From: Candidatus Accumulibacter meliphilus
Lineage (GTDB): Bacteria; Pseudomonadota; Gammaproteobacteria; Burkholderiales; Rhodocyclaceae
Reading direction: 5' to 3'
NCBI GenBank assembly: GCA_003332265.1
Contig: QPGA01000001.1
Span: forward strand, 293,719-357,718
DNA: 64,000 nt
Shown here: positions 48,380 through 57,265 of the stretch, in pieces
Numbering within the stretch: the stretch's first letter is position 1
Layout of the letters: each line of letters starts with the position of its first letter
Translations under genes and position numbers: made by a program
The notes under the pieces: generated by a model
What the model was told of the DNA's origin: nothing
The model's input: the letters and a program-made list of their open reading frames with translations, nothing else
The model's database searches: none

Positions 48380-49867
48380 ATGACGTCAAGAAAACAGCAA
48401 CTGCTGAAGCGATATCGCCAGCGCAAGCGCCTCTTGCTGCTGGCAGCCCTGATATTGCTCGTCGCCCTCGGCTTCTTCCTTGCCTGGTGGCTGCTGCCAG
48501 TCCTTTTGCTGTGCGCCTGGGTGGCGCACGAAGCCTGGTTCGCCGACCACCTGTTCTATTCGCCGCAGGACGACTACCAATATGGTTTTCCGGCCGAAAC
48601 GGCGCAGCAGACGGTATCGTTGAGCGACGGGCACGTGCAGTTGAGTGTGCCGCTGGCGGCTGGCGAGACGCTGCTTCTCGAGCTGCACTTGCGCAGCACT
48701 CTGCTCGGTCATTTTCTCGACCCACATGTCGTGCTCGGTGACGACCGGCAGGATTTCGAGCGCGCTGTCAGAGGGCGGCGTTATCTGAACCTCTCCGGGC
48801 AAGCGGCGGCATTGGCCAAGGGCGACTTGTCGATCAGCGGTCATTTCTGCCGGCTGCCGGTGACCGCCACCCTCTACGTGCTGGATAGCCCCGACTACGG
48901 CCAACGGCGAATGATGATCATCGCGCCACACGCCGACGACGCCGAGCTGGCGGCTTTTGGCCTCTATAGCCGTGCTGCCGGGGCTGCCCAGGCTGGCGAA
49001 GCCCCGGAACTCACCATTGTGACCCTGACGCAGGGCGAGATAGAAGCCGACCGCTATCGCTGCCTGGGCCTGGAAGCTGCCCCCGCGGCGCGCCTGAAAG
49101 GGCGTTTGCGTACCTGGGACAGCCTGGCCGTGCCCCTCTGGGGAGGTGTCCCGCAGAGCTCTTGCGTGCAGTTGGGCTATTACTGCCTGCAACTGCCGGC
49201 GATGCTCGGCGAACCCGAGCGCGCGTGGGCTTCACGCGAGTCGGGGGAAGCCGATCTGCGCTCGGCGCGAGCGCATAATCCGCTTCCCCTGCCAGCCGAC
49301 GCCGACGGTGTGCCGTGCGGGAACAACCTGCTGGCCGATCTGGTCGCCTTGCTCGAGCACTTCCGCCCCGAAGTCGTCGTCATGCCGCACCCCGAGCTGG
49401 ATCCGCACGCCGATCACGTGGCCGGCGCGCAGGCGCTGCTGCTGGCGGTCGAGCGCTCGTCCTGGAAGCCCGCAACAAGCCTCCTCTATGCCAACCACCT
49501 GCACGACAACGACCGCTGGCCAATGGGTCCGGCGGGGCAGGGCATCGCCCTGCCGCCGGTGCTGGCGCCGCTGCCGCCAGATGCCCTGTGGAGCCCCTGC
49601 CTGAGCGCCACCACGCAACTTGACAAGGCCATGGCACTGGCCATGCAGCACGACCTGCAAGGACCGCTACCGTTCAAGAAACGCTTGCGGCGGGCGATTC
49701 AGAAATTGCTTGCCGCTCGTCAATGGCCGGCCAGTGGGGAAAATGAGTTCTTTCGCAAGGCCGTTCGGCGCCATGAGCTGTTCTGGGTTCGCCCCTTCGC
49801 TCAGCAGCGTTTGGCGGGCGCTGATCATCTGGGCGTCGCTGACAGTCCACCGGCAGCCAGCGTATAA
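48380..49867 (+). CDS. PIG-L family deacetylase with an N-terminal membrane anchor
   Basis: 495 residues from ATG 48380. A strong hydrophobic hairpin (about 18-55) anchors it. A beta-rich domain (about 75-165) precedes the PIG-L catalytic domain: MMIIAPHADDAELAAFGLYS is the zinc motif (AHADDAE in place of the usual HPDDE), followed by LTQGE and MPHPELDPHADHV. Members remove N-acetyl groups from GlcNAc or Glc-inositol substrates. Close to Mig-14 and the glycosyltransferases, it may de-N-acetylate a surface glycan. The stop codon overlaps the -10 of the next gene. Confidence 0.8.
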   Translation: MTSRKQQLLKRYRQRKRLLLLAALILLVALGFFLAWWLLPVLLLCAWVAHEAWFADHLFYSPQDDYQYGFPAETAQQTVSLSDGHVQLSVPLAAGETLLLELHLRSTLLGHFLDPHVVLGDDRQDFERAVRGRRYLNLSGQAAALAKGDLSISGHFCRLPVTATLYVLDSPDYGQRRMMIIAPHADDAELAAFGLYSRAAGAAQAGEAPELTIVTLTQGEIEADRYRCLGLEAAPAARLKGRLRTWDSLAVPLWGGVPQSSCVQLGYYCLQLPAMLGEPERAWASRESGEADLRSARAHNPLPLPADADGVPCGNNLLADLVALLEHFRPEVVVMPHPELDPHADHVAGAQALLLAVERSSWKPATSLLYANHLHDNDRWPMGPAGQGIALPPVLAPLPPDALWSPCLSATTQLDKAMALAMQHDLQGPLPFKKRLRRAIQKLLAARQWPASGENEFFRKAVRRHELFWVRPFAQQRLAGADHLGVADSPPAASV

Positions 49868-49868
49868 T
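49839..49868 (+). promoter_or_regulatory. Sigma70 promoter of the DUF3460 gene
   Basis: CTGACA (49839-49844), an 18-base spacer and a perfect TATAAT (49863-49868). The -10 overlaps the stop codon of the PIG-L gene, so the small gene can be transcribed independently. Confidence 0.6.
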
Positions 49869-49923
49869 CCCTGACTTGACGATGTCGCTGATTAAAGCTG
49901 TTTTTTGATGGGGAGTAGGGCAG

Positions 49924-50121
49924 ATGGCCTTGTACGAATCCGAGCACACCAAGTTCATGCGCGAGATGCTGGCCCGGCACCCGGAGTGGCTTGAAGACCA
50001 AAGCCGTGGTCGGGCGATCTTCTGGGACAGGAAGACCGATCTCGACGAGCAGAAAGCCTACCGGGAAGCCAGCGAGCCGCCTCGTCCCTATCCCTACGAC
50101 GTCAATTTCGAACAGCAGTAA
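49924..50121 (+). CDS. DUF3460 family protein
   Basis: 65 residues. The whole protein matches the betaproteobacterial DUF3460 family: YESEHTKFMREMLARHPEW near the N-terminus and RAIFWDRKTDLDEQKAYREA in the middle, ending PYPYDVNFEQQ. Highly charged, no membrane segment. It has its own promoter and a strong terminator downstream, the pattern of a well-expressed small protein. Function unknown. Confidence 0.9.
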   Translation: MALYESEHTKFMREMLARHPEWLEDQSRGRAIFWDRKTDLDEQKAYREASEPPRPYPYDVNFEQQ

Positions 50122-50147
50122 GCTTCTGCCGGGAGTTTGCGGAGAAA

Positions 50148-50182
50148 AGCGACCAGGCCCGCACAGGGTCTGGTCGCTTTTT
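50148..50182 (+). terminator. Bidirectional rho-independent terminator
   Basis: AGCGACCAGGCCC and GGGTCTGGTCGCT pair over 13 bases with one G-U around GCACA, followed by TTTTT; an A-run on the other side would serve the minus strand too. It separates DUF3460 from the convergent Pat-like gene. Confidence 0.9.
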
Positions 50183-50256
50183 GCGCTGCTCCGGCTTGAC
50201 CGGTGGGGCCAAGACGGCACTGCTGCCCGCTTACCGAGAATCGGACAGAGCTCGCC

Positions 50257-52947
50257 TTAGGTGTTCAGGGGTTTGATGACGCGCTTGACGGCCGGGTCGT
50301 CGGGGTGTGGGTGGATCGTGAAACCGAGCTTGGTCATCAGATTGAACATCTTGGTGTTCATCGACAGCACGTCGCCGACGACCGTCCGGTAGCCTTTGGC
50401 GCGTGCGCAGGCGATCAGCGCGCTCATCAGCTTGCGGCCGACGCCGTGCTTTTGCCAGTCATCGGCGACGGCCAGGGCAAATTCGACCGATTCGCCGTCC
50501 GGGTTGGTCACGTAGCGGGCGACGGCGATCTGCACTTCCTTGCCTTCGCCGTCGAGGATCGTCGCAATCAAGGCCATTTCTCGGTCGTAGTCGATCTGCG
50601 TGAAGCGTACCAGCATGGTCTGCGTCAGCTCGCGGATGGTGTCCATGAAACGGTAGTACTTGCTTTCCTCGGACATCGCGATGACGAACTGCTTTTCGCG
50701 CTCGGCGTCTTCCGGGCGAATCGGGCGGATGGTGACCACTCGGCCATCGGGCAATTCCCAGTCCTGGATCAGATGCACCGGGTAGGGGTGGATCGCCATA
50801 TGCGAATAACGGTCGCCCGATGGTGCTGCGTAGTCGATCACGATGCGCGCGTCGGCGGCGATGGCGCCGTTCTCGTCGACGATCAGCGGGTTGAGGTCGA
50901 GTTCCTGCAAGGACGGCAGCTCGCAGATCATTTGCGAGACGTGCAGCAGGACGTCTTCCAGCGCTTCGAGGTTGACCGGTGGCATGTTGCGGAACTCATC
51001 GAGCAGTTTCGACACCCGCGTCGAAGCAATCAGATCACGCGCCAGGAAGCGGTTGAGCGGTGGCAGGGCGACTGCCCGGTCGCTGAAAACCTCCACCTCG
51101 GTGCCGCCGGCGCCGAACGTGATGATCGGACCAAAAATCGGATCGCGCGACACGCCGATCATCAGCTCGCGACCGTGCGGGCGCGCCAGATAGGGTTCGA
51201 TCGAGACGCCATTGACGCGCGCCGTCGGGTGCCGTTTCTTGATCGTCTCGATGATGTCGTGATAGGCGTTGCGAACGGCCGGTGCATTGGTGATGTTCAG
51301 CCGCACGCCGCCGATTTCGCTCTTGTGGACGATGTCCGGCGAATCGATTTTCATGGCGATCGGGAAACCGATCTGCTCGGCCAGCAGCAGCGATTCGGTT
51401 GGCGTGTGCGCGACCATGGTCTGCGCGACCGGAATGCGAAAGGCGCGCAGGATCGCTTTCGATTCCATTTCCGAGAGAATCTTGCGACGCTCGTGCAGTA
51501 CCGCGTCGATCAGCATCTTGGAGCCTTCGGTTTCCGGGCGCGCGTCCTTGGACAAGGGGGCCGGAGTCTGCAGAAGGAGCTTCTGGTTCCAGTAGTAGGT
51601 TGAGATATGGTAGTAGAGCTCGACGGCGGTTTCCGGCATGCGGAAAGACGGGATACCGGCTTCTTCGAGCAGGGCGCGTGATTCCCCGACCTGTTCCTCG
51701 CCCATCCAGCAGGTGAGAATCGGCTTGGCGGTCAGCAGGTCGACTTCGATGACGGCTTTGGCGACTGCCATCGGGTCGGTCATTGCCTGCGGTGACAGCA
51801 TGACGAGAACCCCGTCGACTTCGCTGTCTTCGGCAACGGCGAGAATCGCGTCGTGATAACGCTGGGCTGTGGCATCACCTTCGATGTCCACCGGATTGCG
51901 TTGCGACCAGGTCGCCGGCATTTTCGCGTTGAGCGTCTGCATGGTGCTTGGTGACAACTCGGCAAGCGGGATATCGAGGTCGCCGGCACGGTCGGCGGCC
52001 ATGGCTCCGGGTCCGCCACCGTTGGTGATGATCGCCAGACGCTTTCCTTGCGGACGGAATTTCGAGGCCAGAGCCTTGGCCGCGTAGAACAGTTGCCCGA
52101 TGTTCTTCACCCGCACCACGCCAGCACGGCGCACGGCGGCATCGAAAACGACATCCGAGCCGGCGGCCATGCGGGAGTGCGTTTCGACGGCCGCCAGGCC
52201 GCCCGCGTGGCGACCGGCCTTGAGCAGGACAATCGGCTTGACGCGCGCTGCCGAGCGCAGCGCGCTCATGAAGCGGCGGGCGTCGCGAATGCCTTCGACG
52301 TAGAGCAGTATGTAATGGCTGCGGTTATCGTAGATCAGGTAGTCGAGGATCTCGCCGAAATCGACGTCGGCAGTGCCCCCCAGCGAGATGACGCTGGAAA
52401 AGCCGATGCGGTTGCTGGAGGCCCAGTCGAGAACGGCCGAGCAAATGGCGCCCGACTGCGCAACCAGGGCCAGATTGCCGACGTGCGCGTGTACGCTGGC
52501 AAAAGTGGCATTCAGGCCAAGGTCTGGACGAATGATCCCCAGGCAGTTCGGGCCGAGCAGGCGGACTCCGTAGCTGCGGGCGATTTCCATCATCTTGCGT
52601 TCGAGTGCAGCCCCCGAGTGCCCCGCTTCGGCAAAGCCGGATGAGATGACGATGGCGTTCTTGACGCCGCTGCGACCGCATTGCTCGACGATTCTCGGTA
52701 CTGTCTGCGGTCGGGTGACGATGACCGCAAGCTCGACGCGGGCGCTGATCTCTTCGATGGACCTGTACGCAGGCACGCCCTGGACCGTGTCGTGCTTCGT
52801 GTTGATCGGATACAGGCGACCTTTGTAGCCAGAATCGAGGATGTTCTTGAAGAGCACGTTGCCGACCGAGTTCGCTCGGTCGGAGGCGCCGATTACCGCG
52901 ACAGACTTCGGTTCAAACAGCGTAGTGAGGTAGTGGTGTTCTAGCAT
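50257..52947 (-). CDS. Pat-like ADP-forming acyl-CoA synthetase / GNAT acetyltransferase fusion
   Basis: 896 residues, close to Pat/PatZ (about 885). An N-terminal CoA-binding and succinyl-CoA-ligase region (SVAVIGASDRANSVGNVLFKN) is followed by the alpha-subunit-like domain (THSRMAAGSDVVFDAAVRRAGVVRV, where canonical enzymes have the phosphorylated His in SHTGALAG), an ATP-grasp beta domain (about 490-700) and a C-terminal GNAT domain (VTIRPIRPEDAE.., HGVGRKLMSALIACARAKGY). In enteric bacteria such proteins acetylate acetyl-CoA synthetase and other enzymes, with the ligase half acting as a sensor. Whether the ligase half works here is not decidable. Confidence 0.85.
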   Translation of the reverse strand: MLEHHYLTTLFEPKSVAVIGASDRANSVGNVLFKNILDSGYKGRLYPINTKHDTVQGVPAYRSIEEISARVELAVIVTRPQTVPRIVEQCGRSGVKNAIVISSGFAEAGHSGAALERKMMEIARSYGVRLLGPNCLGIIRPDLGLNATFASVHAHVGNLALVAQSGAICSAVLDWASSNRIGFSSVISLGGTADVDFGEILDYLIYDNRSHYILLYVEGIRDARRFMSALRSAARVKPIVLLKAGRHAGGLAAVETHSRMAAGSDVVFDAAVRRAGVVRVKNIGQLFYAAKALASKFRPQGKRLAIITNGGGPGAMAADRAGDLDIPLAELSPSTMQTLNAKMPATWSQRNPVDIEGDATAQRYHDAILAVAEDSEVDGVLVMLSPQAMTDPMAVAKAVIEVDLLTAKPILTCWMGEEQVGESRALLEEAGIPSFRMPETAVELYYHISTYYWNQKLLLQTPAPLSKDARPETEGSKMLIDAVLHERRKILSEMESKAILRAFRIPVAQTMVAHTPTESLLLAEQIGFPIAMKIDSPDIVHKSEIGGVRLNITNAPAVRNAYHDIIETIKKRHPTARVNGVSIEPYLARPHGRELMIGVSRDPIFGPIITFGAGGTEVEVFSDRAVALPPLNRFLARDLIASTRVSKLLDEFRNMPPVNLEALEDVLLHVSQMICELPSLQELDLNPLIVDENGAIAADARIVIDYAAPSGDRYSHMAIHPYPVHLIQDWELPDGRVVTIRPIRPEDAEREKQFVIAMSEESKYYRFMDTIRELTQTMLVRFTQIDYDREMALIATILDGEGKEVQIAVARYVTNPDGESVEFALAVADDWQKHGVGRKLMSALIACARAKGYRTVVGDVLSMNTKMFNLMTKLGFTIHPHPDDPAVKRVIKPLNT

Positions 52948-53166
52948 TGGGGACTTTCACCTCGTGTTTGTGAGGCGCGGTACAGGTTGATGTTGCACCG
53001 CATCAATTTACCACAGATGGCCCGTCGAGTCTCGAAATATGGCGGTCGCGCTGACCACCACCTGCGACATTTGTCACGCCTCGAGCAGGCAGTGGAGCGC
53101 TGCTACGCTTCGAGTCACGGTGCTCGCCGCCCGACGGGGCTGCTTCCCAGTGCCCAGGAACTCGGC

Positions 53167-53610
53167 TTAGGCTGCTGCTGCCCCGCCACGCTTGCTGAGC
53201 CGACTGTCGATGCGCGTGTCGGATTGCAGGGTACGGTGCATTGGGCACTTGTTGGCGATGGCCAGCAGGCGCTGCTGTTGCTCCGGCGTCAGCTCGCCTT
53301 CCAGAGTGATCACGCGGGCGATGCGCTCGACCGTGCCGCGGCCGTTGTCAAGCTTGAGCTTGTCGTGTGTCAGCGCGACGCTGACTCCGGTCAGCGGCCA
53401 ATTTTTGCGTTTGGCATACATGCGCAGAGTGATCGAAGTGCAGGCGCCGAGCCCGGCGAGCAGGAAGTCCATGGGTTCAGGGCCCGCGTCTTCGCCGCCC
53501 ATGGCCAGAGGTTCATCGGCAATCAGCGTGTGCCTGCCGAGGCGCACCGTCTGTTGGTAGGGTCCCCGACCGTTTTCGCTAACGACCACGGGCGCTTTTT
53601 CTTGTGCCAT
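53167..53610 (-). CDS. OsmC/Ohr family protein
   Basis: 147 residues from ATG 53610; the open frame extends further upstream over an antisense region. The OsmC fold shows GPEPMDFLLAGLGACTSITLRMYAKRK with the first catalytic Cys in GACTS, and NKCPMHRTL, the second Cys, with an Arg/His near PMHR. Such enzymes reduce organic or inorganic hydroperoxides. The PMDFLLAGLGACT variant points to the general OsmC branch rather than Ohr. It diverges from a methyltransferase gene, with only 50 bases between their starts. Confidence 0.88.
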   Translation of the reverse strand: MAQEKAPVVVSENGRGPYQQTVRLGRHTLIADEPLAMGGEDAGPEPMDFLLAGLGACTSITLRMYAKRKNWPLTGVSVALTHDKLKLDNGRGTVERIARVITLEGELTPEQQQRLLAIANKCPMHRTLQSDTRIDSRLSKRGGAAAA

Positions 53611-53660
53611 GCTGTGCTCTCCGAAAAGGTTGGCTAATGATAAAGGAAGGAAGGTCGCGC

Positions 53661-54224
53661 ATGGCAGCTTCTCCTGATGAATCGCCCCCATCGCCCCCAT
53701 CCACCCCCTCGCCCTGGGTGCGCCGTTTTGCGCGCCTGATCCCCGAGCATGGCGAGGTGCTCGATCTGGCCTGTGGGAGTGGCCGCCATGCGCGTTTGCT
53801 GGCGGGGCTTGGTTACCGCGTCGAAGCGGTCGATCGCAGTCCATTGGCGCTTGCTTCGCTGCAGGGTCTGGCGCGCGTGGTGCCGCGCCAGGCCGACCTG
53901 GAAGACGGCAGTTGGCCATACCATGGTCGCCTGTTCGCGGGGATCGTGGTCACCAATTACCTGTTTCGTCCGCGCATCGACGAACTCCTGGCCTGTCTCG
54001 CCGAACCGGGGGTCCTGCTCTACGAAACCTTCATGGTCGGCAATGAGCGCTACGGCAAACCGTCGAATCCGGACTTTCTGCTGCGCTCGCAGGAGATGCT
54101 CGGCTGGGTGCGCGAGCGCGGCTGGCAGGTCGTGGCTTTCGAGGAAGGTCAGGTCGATGCGCCGAAGCCGGCAATGGTGCAACGCCTGTGCGCCACGCGC
54201 GGGGCGATCGCGGCCCGGCTCTGA
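53661..54224 (+). CDS. Class I SAM-dependent methyltransferase
   Basis: 187 residues from ATG 53661, chosen for the AAGGAAGGAAGG ribosome tract five bases upstream; an ATG at 53637 is possible. Motif I is VLDLACGSGRHARLLAG, motif II AVDRSP, and DLEDGSWP lies before VTNYLFRP. The pattern fits TehB-like methyltransferases that act on tellurite or small molecules, though the substrate is unknown. Divergent from osmC; convergent with mnmH. Confidence 0.85.
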   Translation: MAASPDESPPSPPSTPSPWVRRFARLIPEHGEVLDLACGSGRHARLLAGLGYRVEAVDRSPLALASLQGLARVVPRQADLEDGSWPYHGRLFAGIVVTNYLFRPRIDELLACLAEPGVLLYETFMVGNERYGKPSNPDFLLRSQEMLGWVRERGWQVVAFEEGQVDAPKPAMVQRLCATRGAIAARL

Positions 54225-54264
54225 CGGTGACTCCCACTGCTGATCCGACTACTCGACTCCGCAA

Positions 54265-55317
54265 CTATCCGCCGCAGATTTTCAGTGCCAGGGCTTCGAC
54301 GCCGACCGGGGTCAGGTCGTCGCTGGTAAAGCGTGCGGGCGCTGCGAATCCGCCGTAGTTTCGCGTTTGCGAGCGACTGTAGAGCGGGTCGTAGTGCAGT
54401 TCGAGCAGTTCGCTGACCAGTTCTCGCCACTGCGCGTCGCGCACGTAGTCCTGCCAGCGCAGGAGGGTTTCCGCGCTCTGCAGCGTGCGCAAGGGGTGCA
54501 GGCAGGCCTTCAGTCGGGCGGGGGCAAGCAGGAAATAATCGTAGTCGCGCAAGAGAAAATCGACCCGCGCGGCGAAAGACGCTTCGATAGTGAAGCATTC
54601 GCCGCCACGCATCGTCTCGATAAGTGCTGCCGGCACTTGCAGCGAACCGATCTTGCGGCTTTCGGCTTCGACATAGATCGGGCGATTCGGGTCCAGTGCG
54701 CGCAGCGCGGTGAGCAATTGCGACTCGAACATTTTCTGTGACGGCTGCGCCGAGTCGGGCAGGACGCCCAGCACCGAACCCTTGTGGCAGGCGAGTTCCT
54801 CGAGATCGAGGACTTGCTCGCCGCGCCGGCCAATGGCCTGCAGAATGCGGCTCTTGGCGCTGCCAGTAGCGCCGCAGAGGACCTTGAACTGCAGTTTCCG
54901 CGGCAGCTCGGCGAGGTCTTCGACGACCAGGCGGCGGTAAGCCTTGTAGCCGCCTTCCAACTGTAGCGCGTCCCAGCCGACACGCCGGAAAACGTAGGTC
55001 ATGGCGCCGCTGCGCTGGCCACCACGCCAGCAGACAATCAGCGGGCGCCAGCTCTTCGCGCGGTCAAAGAACTGTGTCTGCAGATGCTTGGCAATGTTGG
55101 CGGACACGTAGGCTGCGCCAAGCTTTTTGGCCGCGAAGGGCGATACCTGTTTGTAGAGCGTACCGACTTCGATACGTTGCTGGTTGTCGAGCACCGGACA
55201 GTTGATCGAGCCCGGGATATGGTCCTCGGCAAACTCGCCGGGCGAGCGAACGTCGATGACCTGGTCAAAGGAAGATAGTTCGCTGAGTTGTTCGAGGGTC
55301 GCGATATCGCGTTTCAT
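54265..55317 (-). CDS. mnmH: tRNA 2-selenouridine synthase
   Basis: 350 residues (SelU/YbbB). An N-terminal rhodanese domain has the active loop with Cys in VCWRGGQRSGAM; a P-loop follows (GATGSAKSRILQAIG, Walker A) used to bind geranyl-tRNA or the tRNA phosphate. It replaces 2-thio with 2-seleno in the wobble uridine of tRNA Lys, Glu and Gln, using selenophosphate. That requires a SelD enzyme, not in this window. MnmH is also proposed to work with geranylated tRNA. Confidence 0.9.
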   Translation of the reverse strand: MKRDIATLEQLSELSSFDQVIDVRSPGEFAEDHIPGSINCPVLDNQQRIEVGTLYKQVSPFAAKKLGAAYVSANIAKHLQTQFFDRAKSWRPLIVCWRGGQRSGAMTYVFRRVGWDALQLEGGYKAYRRLVVEDLAELPRKLQFKVLCGATGSAKSRILQAIGRRGEQVLDLEELACHKGSVLGVLPDSAQPSQKMFESQLLTALRALDPNRPIYVEAESRKIGSLQVPAALIETMRGGECFTIEASFAARVDFLLRDYDYFLLAPARLKACLHPLRTLQSAETLLRWQDYVRDAQWRELVSELLELHYDPLYSRSQTRNYGGFAAPARFTSDDLTPVGVEALALKICGG

Positions 55318-55360
55318 ACGGCTGCCTGCCTGCTCGGCAAGTTCTTTGGTTGGCAGCCTG

Positions 55361-55978
55361 CTATTTTAGCAGCGGCGCCAGCCCTTGCCAGACGTTATCG
55401 AGCAGCTGGGGTTGGGCGGCAGCTGTCGGATGCAGGTTGTCGGCCTGAAAGAGTTGTGGCGTGGTCGCCACGCCGGCGAGCAGGAAGTTCACCAGTGCGG
55501 CCTTGCGAGCCTCGGCCACGGCGCCGAAAGTTTCGTGGAATTCGCTCGCATAGGCACCATAGTTGGGCGGGATGCGCTGCCCGACCAGGAGCACCTGCGC
55601 CTTGCTATCCTGGGCGCTGGTGACGATGGCGCTGAGGTTCTCGCGCAGCTGCGCCAGCGGCAGGCCACGCAAGCCGTCGTTGGCGCCAAGGGCCACGATT
55701 ACGATCTGTGGGGAGTGTTTTCGCAGTGCCGCCGCGATGCGCGTACGGCCTCCGGCGGATGTTTCTCCCGAGATGCTGGCATTGACGACGTTATAATCGA
55801 GCTTCTTCTCCTGCAAGCGTCGGCTTAGCAAGGCTGGCCAGGACGCCTGCTCGCGGATGCCGTAGCCCGCCGAAAGCGAATCGCCAAAGACCAGTATGGT
55901 ACGCGCCGCCTGTGCAGCGGGGGCAAGCAGCAGCAATCCGGCGAGCAGCAGAGAGCGCAATATCAGGAAACGGAGCAT
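55361..55978 (-). CDS. tesA: Arylesterase / acyl-CoA thioesterase I (TesA-like)
   Basis: 205 residues from ATG 55978. SGNH hydrolase with a signal peptide (MLRFLILRSLLLAGLLLLAPAAQA), so periplasmic. FGDSLSAGYGI is block I with the catalytic Ser, GANDG is block III, and DNLHPTA carries the Asp-x2-His. Acts as lysophospholipase or thioesterase. It is divergent from ybbA, with 27 bases between their starts, as in many proteobacteria. The much longer open frame upstream is antisense to ybbA and not coding. Confidence 0.9.
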   Translation of the reverse strand: MLRFLILRSLLLAGLLLLAPAAQAARTILVFGDSLSAGYGIREQASWPALLSRRLQEKKLDYNVVNASISGETSAGGRTRIAAALRKHSPQIVIVALGANDGLRGLPLAQLRENLSAIVTSAQDSKAQVLLVGQRIPPNYGAYASEFHETFGAVAEARKAALVNFLLAGVATTPQLFQADNLHPTAAAQPQLLDNVWQGLAPLLK

Positions 55979-56005
55979 GGTAGCGTGGTAGGAGATGCAG
56001 CAGCA

Positions 56006-56695
56006 ATGGTGATAGAGGTTCGCGATCTCGCCAAACGGGTGGATAGCGGCGGCCAGCCGTTGACCATTCTGCACGAGATTTCGTTCGCCGTCGCGGCGGG
56101 CGAGACAGTGGCCATTGTTGGCGCCTCGGGTTCCGGCAAGTCTACCCTGCTTGGTCTGATGGCTGGCCTCGACCAGCCGAGCGAGGGCTCGGTGGTCCTG
56201 GCGGGCGAGAACCTGGGGACGCTGGATGAGGATGCGCGCGCCGTATTGCGTGGTCGGATGTTGGGTTTTGTCTTTCAGACTTTTCAGTTGCTGCCATCGC
56301 TGACAGCGCTCGAAAACGTCATGTTGCCGCTGGAGCTGGCGGCTGTGCCCAACGCCCGCGGCGAGGCTGAGCGCTGGTTGCAGCGGGTCGGGCTGGAGCA
56401 CCGTCTGAAGCATTATCCGAAGCATCTCTCGGGTGGGGAGCAGCAACGCGTCGCTCTGGCCCGTGCCTTTGCACCGCAGCCAGGACTGGTGCTGGCCGAT
56501 GAGCCGACGGGCAACCTTGACGCGGTGACCGGGCATCAGGTGATCGACCTGATGTTTGCGATCAACGCTGAAAGTGCGACGACCCTGATTCTGGTCACCC
56601 ATGACGAAGAGATCGCCGCGCGTTGCCGTCGTCGTCTGCGCATGGAAGCCGGAAAACTGGAAGAAGTCAGCGCCGAGGCGCTGGAGAAGTCGTAG
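56006..56695 (+). CDS. ybbA: ABC transporter ATP-binding protein, YbbA/LolD family
   Basis: 229 residues from ATG 56006. Walker [10 protein letters not shown], signature [15 protein letters not shown] and Walker [13 protein letters not shown] are all intact, with a [10 protein letters not shown]-loop. It belongs to the MacB/LolD/FtsE type. Normally ybbA is followed by the large permease gene ybbP; here it is followed by an unrelated 151-codon gene and hpnE, so the permease is missing at this locus. Confidence 0.9.
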   Translation: MVIEVRDLAKRVDSGGQPLTILHEISFAVAAGETVAIVGASGSGKSTLLGLMAGLDQPSEGSVVLAGENLGTLDEDARAVLRGRMLGFVFQTFQLLPSLTALENVMLPLELAAVPNARGEAERWLQRVGLEHRLKHYPKHLSGGEQQRVALARAFAPQPGLVLADEPTGNLDAVTGHQVIDLMFAINAESATTLILVTHDEEIAARCRRRLRMEAGKLEEVSAEALEKS

Positions 56696-56789
56696 CAGGC
56701 TGGGCGAGAAACGAGGCGCCGAGGGAGGAGATGTTCCATTTCCTTCCGCGCTGGTAGTAACCACTGTAGTTCAATAGCTTAGGAATCTT

Positions 56790-57245
56790 ATGTCGCTGAT
56801 GGTCGAACGAGTAGCAAACCTCAAGACGCCGGAAGAGTGCACCATGTTCGAGAAGAACGTTCTCGAACGCGGGCGCCCCGATCTGGCGGTGGCGGCGCGC
56901 AAGCGTGCGCTCGAATTGCGTGCCGAGAAATACGGAGCGAACAGCGAGCCAGAACGGCAGGGCCTGGAGGCGGTTTATGCCTACGAAAGCGTGCTCTCGG
57001 CCAGGAATGGCAAGGCTACGCGCGACCTGCGTACCTGGCAGCTGATCAAACGCTATGGCATCATCGGCGCCGTCGAGCGCGCCGTGAATCGTGACGTCGA
57101 TGTCGGCAGCTATCCGGCGCTGCTCGAACTGGGTCTCGAGGACTACGCTTTCGAGGAAGTCGTCCTCCGTCACCCCGATCTCTTCGCTGCGGCGACCGTT
57201 GACTGCTCGCGGACGCGCCTCGATAGCTGGAAAGCACCCGCCTGA
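56790..57245 (+). CDS. Unrecognised 151-residue protein
   Basis: No family recognised. The ATG at 56790 has AGGA eight bases upstream. The middle is helical and basic (RPDLAVAARKRALELRAEKYG), then VYAYESVLSARNGKATRDLRTWQLIKRYGIIGAVERAV, resembling a small helical DNA- or RNA-binding module but without clear HTH. The C-terminus has the acidic ALLELGLEDYAFEEVVL. Codon use is like the neighbours. It ends 20 bases before hpnE on the opposite strand. Probably a real gene; function unknown. Confidence 0.55.
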   Translation: MSLMVERVANLKTPEECTMFEKNVLERGRPDLAVAARKRALELRAEKYGANSEPERQGLEAVYAYESVLSARNGKATRDLRTWQLIKRYGIIGAVERAVNRDVDVGSYPALLELGLEDYAFEEVVLRHPDLFAAATVDCSRTRLDSWKAPA

Positions 57246-57265
57246 GCACCCGCCTGAGCGCGCGC

